A stretch of DNA of 64,000 nt from Vitellaria paradoxa (GCA_019916065.1 CM034236.1:21779508-21843507); one strand, 5' to 3'. Shown: positions 23,448-36,500, counted from the first letter of the stretch. Notes: a model not told the origin generated them from the sequence alone. Translations and numbers: made by a program.

Positions 23448-25807
23448 GGGGTTTTTGGAGGCCGGTCACTATTTATGGACTTATAAAGATTTAAGTCATA
23501 CCCAAAAATCTTATTTGTGAATAAGTCACACTTGCAACAAAAAGACCAAAAAGGATATCACGCGTTTTTCACTACATTTTAAAACTGCCAGTTTTATTCG
23601 AAAATAGTGCACACTTTACTCATAACTTCCGTGACTTTCCATCTTCTTTATAAAGCAAGTAAAACTGATTTTTGGAAACAAAATCAAAACTATTTGAGAA
23701 AAACCTAATTCCGTGACTTTTCATCTTCTTTACAAAATAAGCAAAACTGATTTTTGGAAACAAAATCAAAACTATTTAGGAAAACAGTACCACATAATAA
23801 AACAATACCGCATAAAAAATAATATCACATAATAAAATATTATCGCATAAAAACAGTACCGCATAAAAAACAGTACCACATAATAAAACAGTACCACATA
23901 ATAAAACAGTACCACATAATAAAATAGTACCGCATAAAAAAAGTACCGCATAATAAAACAGTACCGCATAATAAAACAGTACGTCATTAAAACAGCACCA
24001 TTCTTTGCATGATATAGTCATGTGGTACTGTTTTTGAACGAACATGCATCCTAAAAAAAACAGTACCGCAGACATGTGGTACTGTCACACATGCGGTACT
24101 GTCGGTCATTCGTTTGATATGTGAACTATTTTTGTGTTTACATGTGATGTTTGCATGATAAAGTCATGCGGTACTGTTTTTGAACGAGCATGCATCCTAA
24201 AAAAAACAGTACCGCAGACATGTGGTACTGTCACACATGCGGTATTGTCGGTCATTCGTTTGATATGTGAACTATTTTTGTGTTTACATGTGATGTTTGC
24301 ATGATATAGTTATGCGGTACTGTTTTTGAACGAGCATGCATCCTAAAAAAAACAGTACCGCAGACATGTGGTACTGTCACACATGCGGTACTGTCAGTTA
24401 TTCGTTTGATATGTGAACTATTTTTGTGTTTACATGTGATGTTTGCATGATAGAGTCCCGCGGTACTGTTTTTGAACGAGCATGCATCCTAAAAAAAACA
24501 GTACCGCAGACATGTGGTACTGTCACACATGCGGTACTGTCGGTCATTCGTTTGATATGTGAACTATTTTTGTGTTTACATGTGATGTTTGCATGATAGA
24601 GTCGTGCGGTACTGTTTTTGAACGAGCATGCATCTTAAAAAAAACAGTACCGCAGACATGTGGTACTGTCACACATGCGGTACTGTCGGTCATTCGTTTG
24701 ATATGTGAACTATTTTTGTGTTTACATGTGATGTTTGCATGATAGAGTCGTGCGGTACTGTTTTTGAACGAGCATGCATCTTAAAAAAAACAGTACCGCA
24801 GATATGTGGTACTGTCACACATGCGGTACTGTCGGTCATTCGTTTGATATGTGAACTATTTTTGTGTTTACATGTGATGTTTGCATGATAGAGTCGTGCG
24901 GTACTGTTTTTGAACGAGCATGCATCCTAAAAAAAACAGTACCGCAGACATGTGGTACTGTCACATATGCGGTACTGTCGGTTATTTGTTTGATATGTGA
25001 ACTATTTTCGTGTTTACATGTGATGTTTGCATGATGGAGTCATGCGGTACTGTTTTTGAACGAGCATGCATCCTAAAAAAAACAGTATCGCAGACATGTG
25101 GTACTGTCACACATGCGGTACTGTCGGTCATTCGTTTGATATGTGAACTATTTTTGTGTTTACATGTGATGTTTGCATGATAGAATTGTACGGTACTGTT
25201 TTTGAACGAGCATGCATCCTAAAAAAAAACAATACCGCAGACATGTGGTACTGTCACACATGCGGTACTGTCGGTTATTCGTTTGATATGTGAACTATTT
25301 TTTGTGTTTACATATGATGTTTGCATGATAGAGTCATGCGGTACTGTTTTTGAACGCAGTACTGTTTTTGAACGAGCATGCATCCTAAAAAAAACAGTAC
25401 CGCAGTCATGCGTTTAAATACGTAATCCAGATCTGTATATATTCATTCGATCGACGTTAATCTCACAGCACAAACTCGCGTAATCCGTGTGTATTCCTTC
25501 GTATATAATCCTTTAACAGATTTTTATCTCACTATATGTTCACGCAATTGATAAGGAATGAAACAAAAAACGGAAAACGTGATTCTCGGTTCCATAATTT
25601 TCGGCAACTTCATCTTAGTTAATTATAGAAAAAGGGCATTTAAGTCATATTATAAATTATATTTAAAACAAACTCGTGGGACCCACTCAAAAGTATGACT
25701 TAAATACAAAACTTTTCACATTAATATGCCTTAAAAGCAATACTTTTTTTTTAGTGTGACTAATAACTTTAAAAGATTACCAAGTATGACTTGGATAAAA
25801 TTTTCCG
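23448..25807. mobile_element. Mini-MULE, non-autonomous derivative of the large MULE
   Basis: 2360 bp with the same termini (GGGGTTTTTGGAGGCCGG ... AAAATTTTCCG) and a perfect 9-bp duplication TAATATTTA (23439-23447 and 25808-25816). Left end: about 320 bp related to the large element, including an internal duplication of the CCGTGACTTTCCATCTTC segment. Right end: about 380 bp related to the MURA upstream region. Everything between is octamer repeats. No transposase or protease coding is present, so it would need proteins from elsewhere to move. Confidence 0.92.
23780..25400 (+). repeat. 146-bp tandem array of GGTACTGT hairpin units
   Basis: After a short block of ACAGTACCACATAATAAA units (23780-23990), a regular array begins. 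Equivalent GGTACTG words lie at 24023, 24171, 24316, 24462, 24608, 24754, 24900, 25046, 25192 and 25340, mostly exactly 146 bp apart. Each unit has the TGCGGTACTGTTTTT / AAAAACAGTACCGCA stem, then GTGGTACTGTC and GCGGTACTGTC in direct orientation. Units are nearly identical, which points to recent expansion or homogenisation. Confidence 0.93.
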
Positions 25808-25816
25808 TAATATTTA

Positions 25817-26490
25817 TTAATTAGGCCAATTCAATTTCTAACATATGATTAGACCCAATCCAATATATTAAACTTAGGACCAATCCAATCCAATATTTAT
25901 TAATTGGGTTAATTTAATCTCTAACATATGATTGGGTCTGATCCAATATATTAAATTTGGACCCAATCCAATCCAATCCAATATTTATTACTTGGGCCAC
26001 TCTAATATCTAACATATGATTAGGCCTGGTCTACTATATTAAATATTAGTATTAATAATATAGTTAAATTTGTTAAATTAATAATGATATTAAGTAAATT
26101 ATAATAAATTAAGTAATATTATAATAATAATTAAATAAATTAATATAATTATAATTATAATTATGTTAATAATATTATTAAATAATAATATTAAGAATAA
26201 TAGTAAATAATAATAATAATCTTAAGTAAATTATTATAAATTAATTAATGCAATAACAACAAAATAAATAAATTAATATTATTATAATTATATTAATAAT
26301 TAGATTAGATAATGAAATTAATAATTCTATTAAATAATAATATTAATAATATAGTAAAATTAGTTAAATTAGCAATAATAATATTAATTAAATTATAATA
26401 AATGAAGTAATATTGAAATAACTAAATAAATTAGTTAACTTAAAAATAATAATATTAAGTAATAATAATACACAAACCCCTAATTAATAT
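25817..26490. repeat. TA-rich repeat, copy B, last part
   Basis: Matches copy A across the chromovirus insertion site (empty site with one ATAAT at about 26099-26105). It extends through 26490, where a few extra ACACAAACCCCTAA units occur that copy A lacks. Confidence 0.8.
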
Positions 26491-27636
26491 TTTGATAATA
26501 CTTCAAGTATTTACAATGATAATATTAATAATTATATTAATAATAATGCATAAACCCCTAATAAAAAATTAGTGACAATAATAATGATACACAAACCCCT
26601 AACGAAAATTTTAATTTATTAAACTTAGGCCTGCTCCAATATATTAAACTTATGCCTAATCCAATCCAATATTTATCACTTGTGCCACTTCAATCTCTAA
26701 CATATGATTCGAAACGATTAGCTAGTCAATAAATCCATGACAGAAGTCAAACTTAGAAACAAATTAGAAAACAAAGAGAGACTTAGAAATGCTTTACTTA
26801 TTCATTTGCATGCATTAACAAAACTTAAACTCTTTCGAGAATCGTGTATGCCACCCGTGAAGTCATCCTTAGGTGATGGATTATGTCTTCAATTAGGTTC
26901 ATTGTTCTTGTGATGAATCATAAGAAGATTGACGTACGTGTTTCTTAAATTATCCAGTTCGAACAGTTTAAGAATGCACTATCCATCTTATCTTCAAAAA
27001 CTCATGCAATGTCCAATATTAGATAAAGTTTCAGTTGATATCTTGTCATTCTTCGGGTACATACATAGAGTACAACTGATGTCATTCTTGTGTTGTGCAC
27101 TTTGAGAACCACGTGCACATGCTGCCAAAATTTTGTCTAACTCGGGGATAAAGGCATTGAGTTAGTGAGTGCAAGTTGGATCGTGCATTCTCGAATAGGA
27201 TAGAATCGACCACCTTGTAGTGAGAAGGTGAAGTTTAAGACTAGGTGACTTGCATAATGCACGATTCCTTAGGCTAATTGTGCATCTTCATTTCAGGACT
27301 TCGCAGTAATAGTTAGAGAAATGGACGTGAGTTAGATTGATTTATCGAATAGGATGTTTACGGAATATATAAAGGGAATTAACTAGTTCATCGCATTCAT
27401 TAATAGGTTTCATAGCGAGTACATCAGCTATCCTTGCAGAAAATGCACAAACTGGGATTACTATACATAGGAGCCCGTCAGGGAGCATCTCATTCATAAT
27501 GGGTTTTTGAAGCAGTATAAGTATTAGACTCTTCACGGGGAAGAGTATGCCCCCTCTCGTTAGGAGAAAACAGTTAAGGTACAGGCCGAGGCTACGGAGG
27601 ATGCTAATTTGATACTTGCGATGCTAGCTGATATAG
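26491..27636. other. CACTA-1 interior, no gene recognised
   Basis: After more TA-rich repeat (to about 26705), the base composition becomes balanced. Stop codons occur in all frames. It probably holds decayed CACTA coding sequence upstream of the TNP2 remnant, but I could not match any part to a domain. Confidence 0.5.
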
Positions 27637-27637
27637 C

Positions 27638-28010
27638 ATGTGGATTGGCACCGGAAATACAAGCTCTGATACTGATTGGACAGGTAGGAGTAACCCTCGC
27701 TCAGGTGCAGATGATAAAACCTTAAGATATTTTAAAATCCTCAATAATGCGCAGACAGAATTATATCCTAGATGCAAGAATTTTAATAAATTGTTATTCA
27801 TCATCGAACTGTTACATTTGAGGGCATTAAATCAGTGGTCGGGCACGTCTTTTGACATGCTAGTTTAGTGTTACACAGAGTTCTGCCATCGGGAGCAAAG
27901 ATCGTTAATTCTTACTACTAGGCTCATAAGGTAATTGAAAATCTGGGGTTCACATACAAGACTCTGGATGCATTTCCGAACAGTTGTAAATCGTAACTTA
28001 GAAAAACTAA
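27638..28010 (+). pseudogene. TNP2-type (Transposase_21) CACTA transposase, N-terminal remnant
   Basis: Translation gives TLRYFKILNNAQTELYPRC, then KLLFIIELLHLRALNQWS and SFDMLV. This is the pattern that opens the plant En/Spm TNP2 protein (FFKLL-x-DAQ-x-LYPGC ... LLHLK ... W-SFDMLL). A TAG follows (27866-27868). After a frame change, LPSGAKIVNSYY and GFTYKTLDAFPNSC continue the same domain, with more stops. The catalytic part is absent, so the element could not cut DNA by itself. Confidence 0.75.
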
Positions 28011-28720
28011 TTGACAAGAAATAAAAACAGGAAAAGGTCGCGAGGAATGCACGGAACCACGGGTTGCAAGGTTCCGGGCACAAGAAGGGGACTCGGCACT
28101 TCATGCAGAATGTAGGTTTGCCACGAGATAAAACGCTAGTCTACCACGTAACAATTTCATTTATTTTCACTTCCAATTTTATTTATTTTCATTTCCCACG
28201 ATAATATACTATTAACATAATTCTCCATTCAACAGTTGGCAAAGCGAAGTGAGAGGATTGATCGGATGGCCATCTAATTGGTGACTTGCGATGATAATTC
28301 ACAAGGGGTTCGGGTTGTTAAGGTAATTAAAGTTTTAGTTTGGCCAATAAACATATTAAATTTTTACTTTATATAATTTAGTTACTTATCCTTTTTGTTA
28401 ATTTTTAAATTATGTAGGCTTAGTTTGAGGCGTGTCTGGCTGAGCTGCCAGACGATGAGAGGAAGTTTGAGGCAAGAAGGAATAAAATATTCCACTCTAT
28501 CGTCGGATAGGATGGCCACAGATATATACTCATGCGGGGTGCAAGCATTCCACACTAGTCCATCACATAAGTAGATGCATCCGCAGCTGGCTCCTCTCAG
28601 GCCAGACGATGCGATGAGGACTTGCTCAGACCCTCTGTGTGGAGATGGACGTGTGTGAGGCGTCATTTCAGGCAGAGATGATCGCCGAGATGGAGAGGCA
28701 CTTGTCTTAGAGTCATAGAC
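28011..28720 (+). pseudogene. Possible TNP1-like (Transposase_24) CACTA remnant
   Basis: Scattered blocks recall the second CACTA protein: RNHGLQGSGHKKGTRHFMQ (about 28050-28105) and, after an intron-like T-rich gap, ELPDDERKFEARRNKIF with DGHRYILMRG (about 28435-28550). Stops are frequent. The order and spacing fit the family, but each block on its own is weak evidence. Confidence 0.45.
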
Positions 28721-28739
28721 ATGACCCCGCTACTTAGGT

Positions 28740-29380
28740 TAGAAATATTAATTCTTGTATTTGTAGTTAATTAAATTTTTATAAATTTATTTACGTTTTG
28801 TTGTCATGTTTTCATTTACTTATTGTTTTATTGTAGGACCTAGACAATAGTGGCTAGCCCTCTTGAATTGAACTAGGCTGATTTTGGAGCTAACCGACTG
28901 TTACATAGACTTTTTGTTTTTGTTTTTTTTTCTTTTGTGTTACAGTTGTATATATAGAAATTTGCAATTAAATTTTGTACTGTTGTTGTATATATGCAAA
29001 TGATGATTTATGTTTTATTTTATTTATTCTACTACATGCATGTAATACAAGTGCAATTAAAATTAACATTATGGTAAAAATAAATAATTTAGAAATAAAT
29101 ATAATAATATTAAATAATTTAGAAATAAATATAATAATATGAAATAATATGAAATATATAAACAAATAATTAATACAAAATTAATTAAAAAATAATAAAA
29201 AACTAAAAAAATAACGACGGCTTATTGTGACTGCCATTTGCAGTTGTTAATAAGTTATTATTAAAAATAAAAAATAAATTAGAATAACAATTAAAAAATA
29301 TAAAAAAATTAATTACTTGTTAGCAGTGAATAAGGTTCGCAAATTGTTTCCCACCAAATGGCAGGAATTAGCGCCAAGGC
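28740..29380. other. AT-rich CACTA-1 3' region
   Basis: Low-complexity AT-rich sequence with a TAATAATATTAAATAATTTAGAAAT duplication-like block around 29085-29150. No gene or RNA was seen. Confidence 0.5.
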
Positions 29381-29389
29381 TCGCGCCAA

Positions 29390-29647
29390 GTGGCGGGAGA
29401 GTATTAGTGATTGTTTAAGCGATCCCTAATAACAATAATATGGTCGCAAAAATTTCACAACGTAAATTCTCAGAGGGTCACCAATGTGGTCACTAATATT
29501 ATTGGGACCACCGAAATGGTCGCTTATACTTACTAGCGACGAAGCAATTGCGTCCCTTTGTTTGCAGTCACCACGTGGTTGCTGATAACTTTTAGTGATC
29601 GCTCTTTCACCTTTAAGCGGCCGCTAATAGTCTTCTTTCTGGTAGTG
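29390..29647. repeat. CACTA-1 right subterminal repeats and terminus
   Basis: Repeated words around GTCGCTAAT, GTGATCGCTC and AAGCGGCCGCTAATAG, matching the left subterminal region. The element ends CTTTCTGGTAGTG at 29647. Confidence 0.75.
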
Positions 29648-29650
29648 ACC

Positions 29651-29817
29651 ATGCCTGTGACAAAGCACACCTTATGAATGGGAGATTTGATAGTAACTCA
29701 TCATTCGTCTGAAAAAGAAGTTTTAAATGTAAAAACATAATTTTGATAATTTCTTAAAAAGTTAAAAAATTAAGTAGTCAAAAAGTAGCTTTTAATTAGG
29801 GGTTGCCAAACTAAGCA
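29651..29817. mobile_element. Tourist-like MITE, right half (split by CACTA-1)
   Basis: Partner of 11771-11954. It ends TTGCCAAACTAAGCA, followed by TTA (29818-29820). Confidence 0.7.
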
Positions 29818-29820
29818 TTA

Positions 29821-30510
29821 GAATACCTACGTATATCCATAAAATTGGTACTTTAAACCATATCATCACCCGTTGTGTTGGAAAAGTAGTAGAAAATGAA
29901 ATTGCAAACTCAATAACAATGAACGTATATAAACATATTTTGTGTGAATTTATAAGTATGTTTATTCATATTTATCCTTATATATATAAAAATTTCAGGA
30001 GCATATTAATAATTAATTTATTTTAAATTTTGAATAAATTGTATGAATTTTTGATTAATTTTATTTGTATCATTGTATGTTCGTAGTTTGTCTCAATAGT
30101 TTTGCGTGTAATTGTGTCCTCAACCACACACTCAAGGGAAAAAAAAACAAAAAAGGAAGACAGAAAAAATAAAAAAAGGAAAGAAAGACATAAAGAGGGA
30201 AGGAAAATGAGGGTGTAACTGAAACCAGGTCACCAAAAGCAGGATAAGCATAAGGAGAAAAGGCTTTAAACAAAGGAAAGAATTCATGGGTAGGTAGGAG
30301 AATAGGCTTTGAGTATCCATGAATTGTTGCATATCCAAGCCCTTTTTATAGAACTTTATTTAAAAAGAGAACTTCACATTATTCACTGTGGCGTGGGTCA
30401 TCAGCTCATATATATATATATATATATAATATACGTACAAATCCGGCCTGCATTGTTTTCCAGGGAGTGGAGGTACGAAAGAGAATATACAGCAATTGTG
30501 AATTGAAAAG
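29821..30510 (+). promoter_or_regulatory. Upstream region of the GDSL gene
   Basis: 690 bp upstream of the start codon. A (TA)n run at 30408-30432 lies about 80 bp before the ATG and could supply a TATA element. An A/G-rich block is at 30130-30200. No ORF of interest is present; the minus-strand ORFs here come from the purine tract. Confidence 0.45.
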
Positions 30511-33500
30511 ATGGAGAATTCAGGGCCAAGACTGGTGGTCCTCTCATTGTTTCATGTCTCTTTGATCTTGGTTTCCTGTAGCAATGGAGTCGGGGCATCG
30601 CCACAGTTCACGGCAATGTTTGTTTTTGGAGATTCATTAATTGACAATGGAAATAACAACTATCTCAACTCTTTGGCAAAAGCAAACTATGTGCCATACG
30701 GTATTGATTTCTTCGAGGGACCTTCTGGCAGATTCTCTAATGGAAGAACCATCATTGACTATCTTGGTAACTCATTTCTTTCTTGTTTCCCTGTACACCT
30801 AATTGATAAGAGATATATATATATATATATATATATAGTTTAAGCCTTCTACGTACTTGTGAATATTCTTGTTACTTTTTGGCAAGTTCAGAGCATGTGC
30901 AACAGAATAAGTAAATAAACATTTTATATATTTTTGTTAACAAATATGAAGAAAATTATTTACATTAGACTCTTCAAATTTGCACCTATTTTTTGCTTCT
31001 GCTACAGTAACTCTTCATTTTTGTCGGTTTACTGTTCACTAATTAAACAATTGTTTATTATTTGTTAAAGAAGACAATAACTTTTATATTGAAGAAGACA
31101 ATTGGTTTCAATTTTGGAAAATTAATTTTTTAATAGACAATTGAAAAAATGCCTAACATTAGTGTAGCTTAAAAAAAAAATTACTAACTAATTCTAAAAT
31201 GTGTACTGTTTACTAGATAATTTAGTTATCTATTGATACTTTTGCTCTTAATGCTTGATGAATAGCTAGAGAAGAGCTCTTCAAAGTTTATAGACGATAA
31301 AAGAGTTTGAAGATATTTAGCAAAAATGAAAACAAAAAGAGTTTGAAGATTATTGGACGTACTTTTTGTATATGAGCTTCATTTGCTCATTAATGGTTTA
31401 GCTCACCAAAAAAAATAATAAAAAATTAACTTTTATCAATTTTGCTTAATTTTTTTAATTTTTTAATTTTCTCTAATTTTATCTAATTTTTTTCAATTTA
31501 ATTTAAACTAACTTTTACCAACTTTCGTCAACTTTTTTAATTCTTATTATTTTTTTTTTAATTTTTTCAACTTTTACTAATTTTTTTATTTTTTTTTTCA
31601 AAATTTATTAACTTTTATAAATTTTTACCAAATATTCAATTAACAAATAAAGTATCACGTATCAAATAAAAATGTAAAATTCTACTTTTTTTTTTTAAGT
31701 GCAGCCAAATGACCAGTAAGTTGACATTTTGCAAATAGTTTTTTCATACCACGTTTTCTTAATTAAATTAATTTTCAGAATGATATAAAACAAAAAAGGA
31801 AAGAGATATGAGTACTACAAATACTAGAATTTAATTCACCATGCAACATTCAAGGGTTAGAGCCACGTTGCAAGCTGCGGTGTGTTCAAGTATAATGTAA
31901 AAAAGAAAAAATTTATTTTTTTACTAAGTAAATTTTGAAAAAAAAAAAAGAATTAGTCTAACTTATTTTTTAAATAGGTCAATCTATCCCTTAAACAGTT
32001 CAATCTCAGCCAATCCTATATGAAAATTTCAATTTATTGAGTTTTCAGTTATAATATAGGACATTTTGTAATCCGCCCTTATCAATAGAGACAGACCCAA
32101 GAATTTTGTTGAGTGGAGGCAAAATTTAGAAAAAAAAGTAAACATTAAAAATTTTTAAATAACAACTAAATTTCAGTAGGAGCAATTTATATATTTATAT
32201 ATTAAAAGAATAAAAAAATTTATATAAAAAATATATAAAATATATAAATTTTTAGCAGTTAGTAGGACAACTGCCCCCACTCTCTCCTTTATGGGTCCGC
32301 CCTTACTTATCAACATTTTTAAACTTTTGTAGGAGATCTATTACAGATTCCTTATCTTCCAGCTTATGCAAATCCGGTCGCCACCGGAAGAAACATCCTC
32401 AGAGGTGTAAATTATGCTTCAGCAGCTGCCGGAATTCTGGACGAGACGGGACAAAATCTAGTAAAATTGCAACTTTAATATATATATATATATATGTATA
32501 CTTGTATATATCGCATTTAATTGCTTCTTAATTTTGAGTTTCTGATCTTGTGATGATTATGGGTGTGTTTGGAGTTGTATAAAAATGTATAAAATAAAAT
32601 AAAATTATAAAAGTAAATGTCTCGTAATTCATGTAATGAAGGAAGAACTTAAATTTTACTGTTTCGTAATTCGTGTTTGTAAATATTTGTAAGATTTTAT
32701 TTTGTTTATCACCGAACGGAACACACATGCAGGGAGAACGATTCAGCTTAACTCAACAAGTTCAAAACTTTAGAAACACGTTGAATCAGTTGAAGAACCA
32801 ACTGAGGAATCAGGAATATTTAAGCCAGTATTTGTCAAAGTCCTTGGTAGTAATGATCCTCGGCAGCAATGACTACCTCAATAACTACCTCATGCCTTCT
32901 TTGTATCCCACTAGCTTCATTTACAGTCCTCAAGATTACGCTGATCTACTCGTGGAGCGTTATACACGGCAAATATTAGTAAGACTCGAGCCTTAATTTC
33001 TTGTTCAGTTCATATTTTTTTGAGGGTCTGTTTGGTTTGAAATTTTGTTAAGAGTGAAATTAAGAAAATTAAATATTTGTCTTGTTTAGTAACTTAAAAT
33101 TTGACGAAATCAATCACTACTAAAATTTTTTAAATTTCTTTCATTAGTAGCCATTGAACACCAACAACCACTCACAAATTAAAAAAAAAAAGTATATTAG
33201 TAAATTTTGAATTTTTATAAATTATTTTACAGTGCTCCGTTTGGAAATATTTCTCTTTTAAAAACTTGATTTGATTTAGAAATAAATAATTGATTTCATT
33301 TCATAAATAAATAAAATTTTGTATTTAGAACATATGTTTGAATTTAAAAATATAATTGAATTCATTTAAGATAAATATCAAATTTGATCATATTAATAAA
33401 AAATAAAAAATATAATAAATATGATATATGATAATAAATTTGTTAATTTACTAAAATAGTTTAAGAAAATAATAAATTTTTATCAAATTCTATCATTTTG

Positions 33501-36500
33501 AGTTAGATTTTAAATGATATAGAAATTCTAAAATTTAAATTATGAAATAAAATCCAAAACATAAAATTTTATTTGGATTCTAAATATAAGAATTAATGAG
33601 AATTATCATCAAATGAAATCAAATCCCATCAAATCCATTATTCCAAACAAAGTTTAATTGATTTTACTTTTCTTACATATTCTTTTAACTTCTCATTACT
33701 TTTTCCTTATCTTTTTAAAATATTCATTAATTACTAGTTGTTTACTTGAATGCCACTATTCATTACTTGAGATAAATGTTTTAATCTTTTAAATATAAAT
33801 TAATTTTTTGCCAATTTAAAAAATTAAAAAATGAGAACAAAAAATAAAAAAAGTAACGAGCATTTCTCTCTCTCTCTCTCTAAAAGTAGGTGCATCAACT
33901 TGTTTGTAGTAGAAAATGATTGGGCAAGCCAGGGATGTTGGTAGAGTCGACTTTGTGATTTATTGTCACACGTGTTGAATAGTCAGTGCGTGTTAGACTT
34001 GGCGAGGAATCCCCTTTAGTAGACCAATTTTTTTTTTTTTAACAACCCAATTAAATAAGAAATTGAATTTGAGATTTTCTTAGTTTTTTTTTTATTTTTT
34101 CCCTTTTGATTTTATTTATTTTATTAAAATTTTAATGGAAACATACCCCAAAATAGGATGATATAAGTCCAAATTAAGGTGTGGAAGTTACTTGTTGGTT
34201 TTACAGGCAGTGCATGGTTTAGGAATGAGGAAGTTCTTCTTGGGAGGAATTGGGCCACTTGGTTGCATTCCAAATCAACTTGCGACAGTCCTTTCCCCCT
34301 CTGGAAAATGTGTGTCCCGTGTGAATGATGTGGTCGGAATGTTCAACGCGCGACTCAGATCTCTGGTTGATCAGCTCAACTCCAAATACCCCGGAGCAAT
34401 CTTTGTTTATGGCAACACTTATGATGCCTTCTACGACATAATTCACAATTCAACTGCTTATGGTAAGAGCTCAAATATATATATATATATATATATCACC
34501 CAATTATGAAACATCTTGCTTTAAGGAAATTTCTACTGTTTCAAATGGGTGTTTTTTTTTTTTTTTTAAATCGTCATAAAAGTTAAATTAAAAGAAAAAA
34601 AAAAAAAAAGTGTCACCTTTATGATATGTTTAAAATATGAATTTGTGGATGAAAAATAAAAATGAAGGAAAATGGTAGGATTGCAAAATGAAGTAAAAAA
34701 TTAAATTAAATTAAATTAAATTTATTTTTTTATTGAGTTAAAAAAATAAAATTGAAATCAATAGATATTTATCAGTAAAGTTTAATTTTTACTTGATTAA
34801 ACGTACAAAAATTACACAAATTATAAATTTTTATTTTTTTTTAAATTTTTTCTTTTTCTCTATGAATCCGTGTTCTAAACATAGAATTAATGTCTCATAT
34901 TGAGCCATGATGTAGGGTCATGCTTACCAGTAAATTTTGTTAGGGTTAGTTTAGAAATATAGCCACATTGCTTAACAAACAAAATTTTATCATAGCCACA
35001 TTGATTAATAAACAAAATTTGATCTGTGGGCTAAAAGTTTTACTTTTAATACAAGAACCACGTGCCTATTCCCCCCTCAAAATCACTTATCTTCTTGTAT
35101 AAGTTGTGTTTGGAGTGACAAAAAATTAATAAAATTTGATAAAAGTTACAGTTTTATAATTCGTATATTAAAATAATAAATTAAAATTTTTCTTTTTTTC
35201 TTTTTAGATCTTTTGTATTTTTTTTAATAAAATTTAGAATTCTAAACAAAGCCATCATCATCAAAGAACCGGTAATATTATATTATATCGCATGTTAATT
35301 TAATAACAAAAATTTGTTTTTACACAATATCTAAAATCATCGTTATATATTTATATATGATAGGAGTTCGTTATCCAAAACATAATAAATTCGGGTATGG
35401 ATACGCTGTCCATACACTTGATCAAATAAATTTTATAATATATAAATATCATACCTATACACATATTAATACAAATAATTCACATCACATAAAACGATTT
35501 ATCTTTATTTTATTTTGGAGTCCGTTTTTACTAATTGCATAAATAAAAACGGAAGATTTGAAGATTTTTGAAGTATTAAAGATACTAATACTTGAAGCTT
35601 ATTATTGTTTAATATATATGAATGAAAATTAAATCATAAATAAGAAGATTTTAGTTTCATTTTGTTACAAAATTATGGTTTTGATCATACGTACGTTGAA
35701 ATTAGGGATTAAATAGACAGAAGTATATACTTTAAATTTGTAATGGTTTGACAGATATTATATACTAATAATACAATTTTAAATTCAAAAATTAATTTGC
35801 ATCAAGGGGGTGTTTGGCAACTCAAAAATTAGCAAAAAACTACCAAAAGTTGATTTTTGTGTGTTTGGCAAAATCACAAATTTTGTCACTTTTTTGATTT
35901 GCTACAGTAAAAAGTATCACTCCATAATTACAACTTTTTTGATTTGCTACAGTAAAAAAATATACCAAACACCCAAAAGTTACAATTTTTTTACCTTGCT
36001 ACAGTAAAAAATTTACCAAACACCCAAAAGTTACTAAAAAAAATACTAAAAATTCCACTTGGTTCAACCAAACACACAAAAAAGTGCAAAAAAAAGAAAC
36101 AACAAAAAAACTACCAAAACTTAAGTTTTTTTTTAACTTCCAAACACCCTCCAACTCTTGTTCAATAATATAGGATAGAAAAGTACCGATACGTTAAGGG
36201 TGCATTTGGTATTTTAAAAAATATTAAAAAATTCTGAAAATCTTTAAAAGTTATTCAGTTTTTATCTCACTACACGAATTGCAAATTCATAAATTATCTC
36301 ACTTTTTATCACTCCAAACACACACAAGAAAACCTCAACAGACAGACTGGATCCCAATACTTAAGTATCCAATGCAGCTAGATTTTGATATATAATTTAT
36401 ATATTCAACATATTTGGACCCGGATCCAAGTTTTTTTTTTTTTTAATAAATCAAAATTTAAATATACCCATATCCAATCCGATGAGAAAGACATATTTAC

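Larger units (their letters stand above)
11955..29647. mobile_element. CACTA-1 (En/Spm-like) element hosting two MULEs
   Basis: The right end reads CTTTCTGGTAGTG, so its inverted form starts CACTACCAGAAAG. The left end is TGCTACTAGAGAAACGAG, a degenerate match. The 3-bp duplication ACC lies at 11952-11954 and 29648-29650. Both ends carry subterminal GCGACCGCTTAA/AGTGATCGCT repeats (about 11998-12190 and 29395-29640), typical of CACTA elements. Remnants of TNP2- and TNP1-type genes lie at 27.65-28.7 kb. Removing the two MULEs leaves about 5.85 kb, a normal size for a short CACTA element. Confidence 0.75.

Noticed and set aside
23772..24075. Minus-strand open frames rich in Tyr, Val, Leu and Phe
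   Set aside because: They are translations of ACAGTACCACATAATAAA units in the mini-MULE, with no start context or domain.
24001..25400. CRISPR-like array
   Set aside because: The units are 146 bp and nearly identical throughout, with no variable spacers, and this is plant nuclear DNA.
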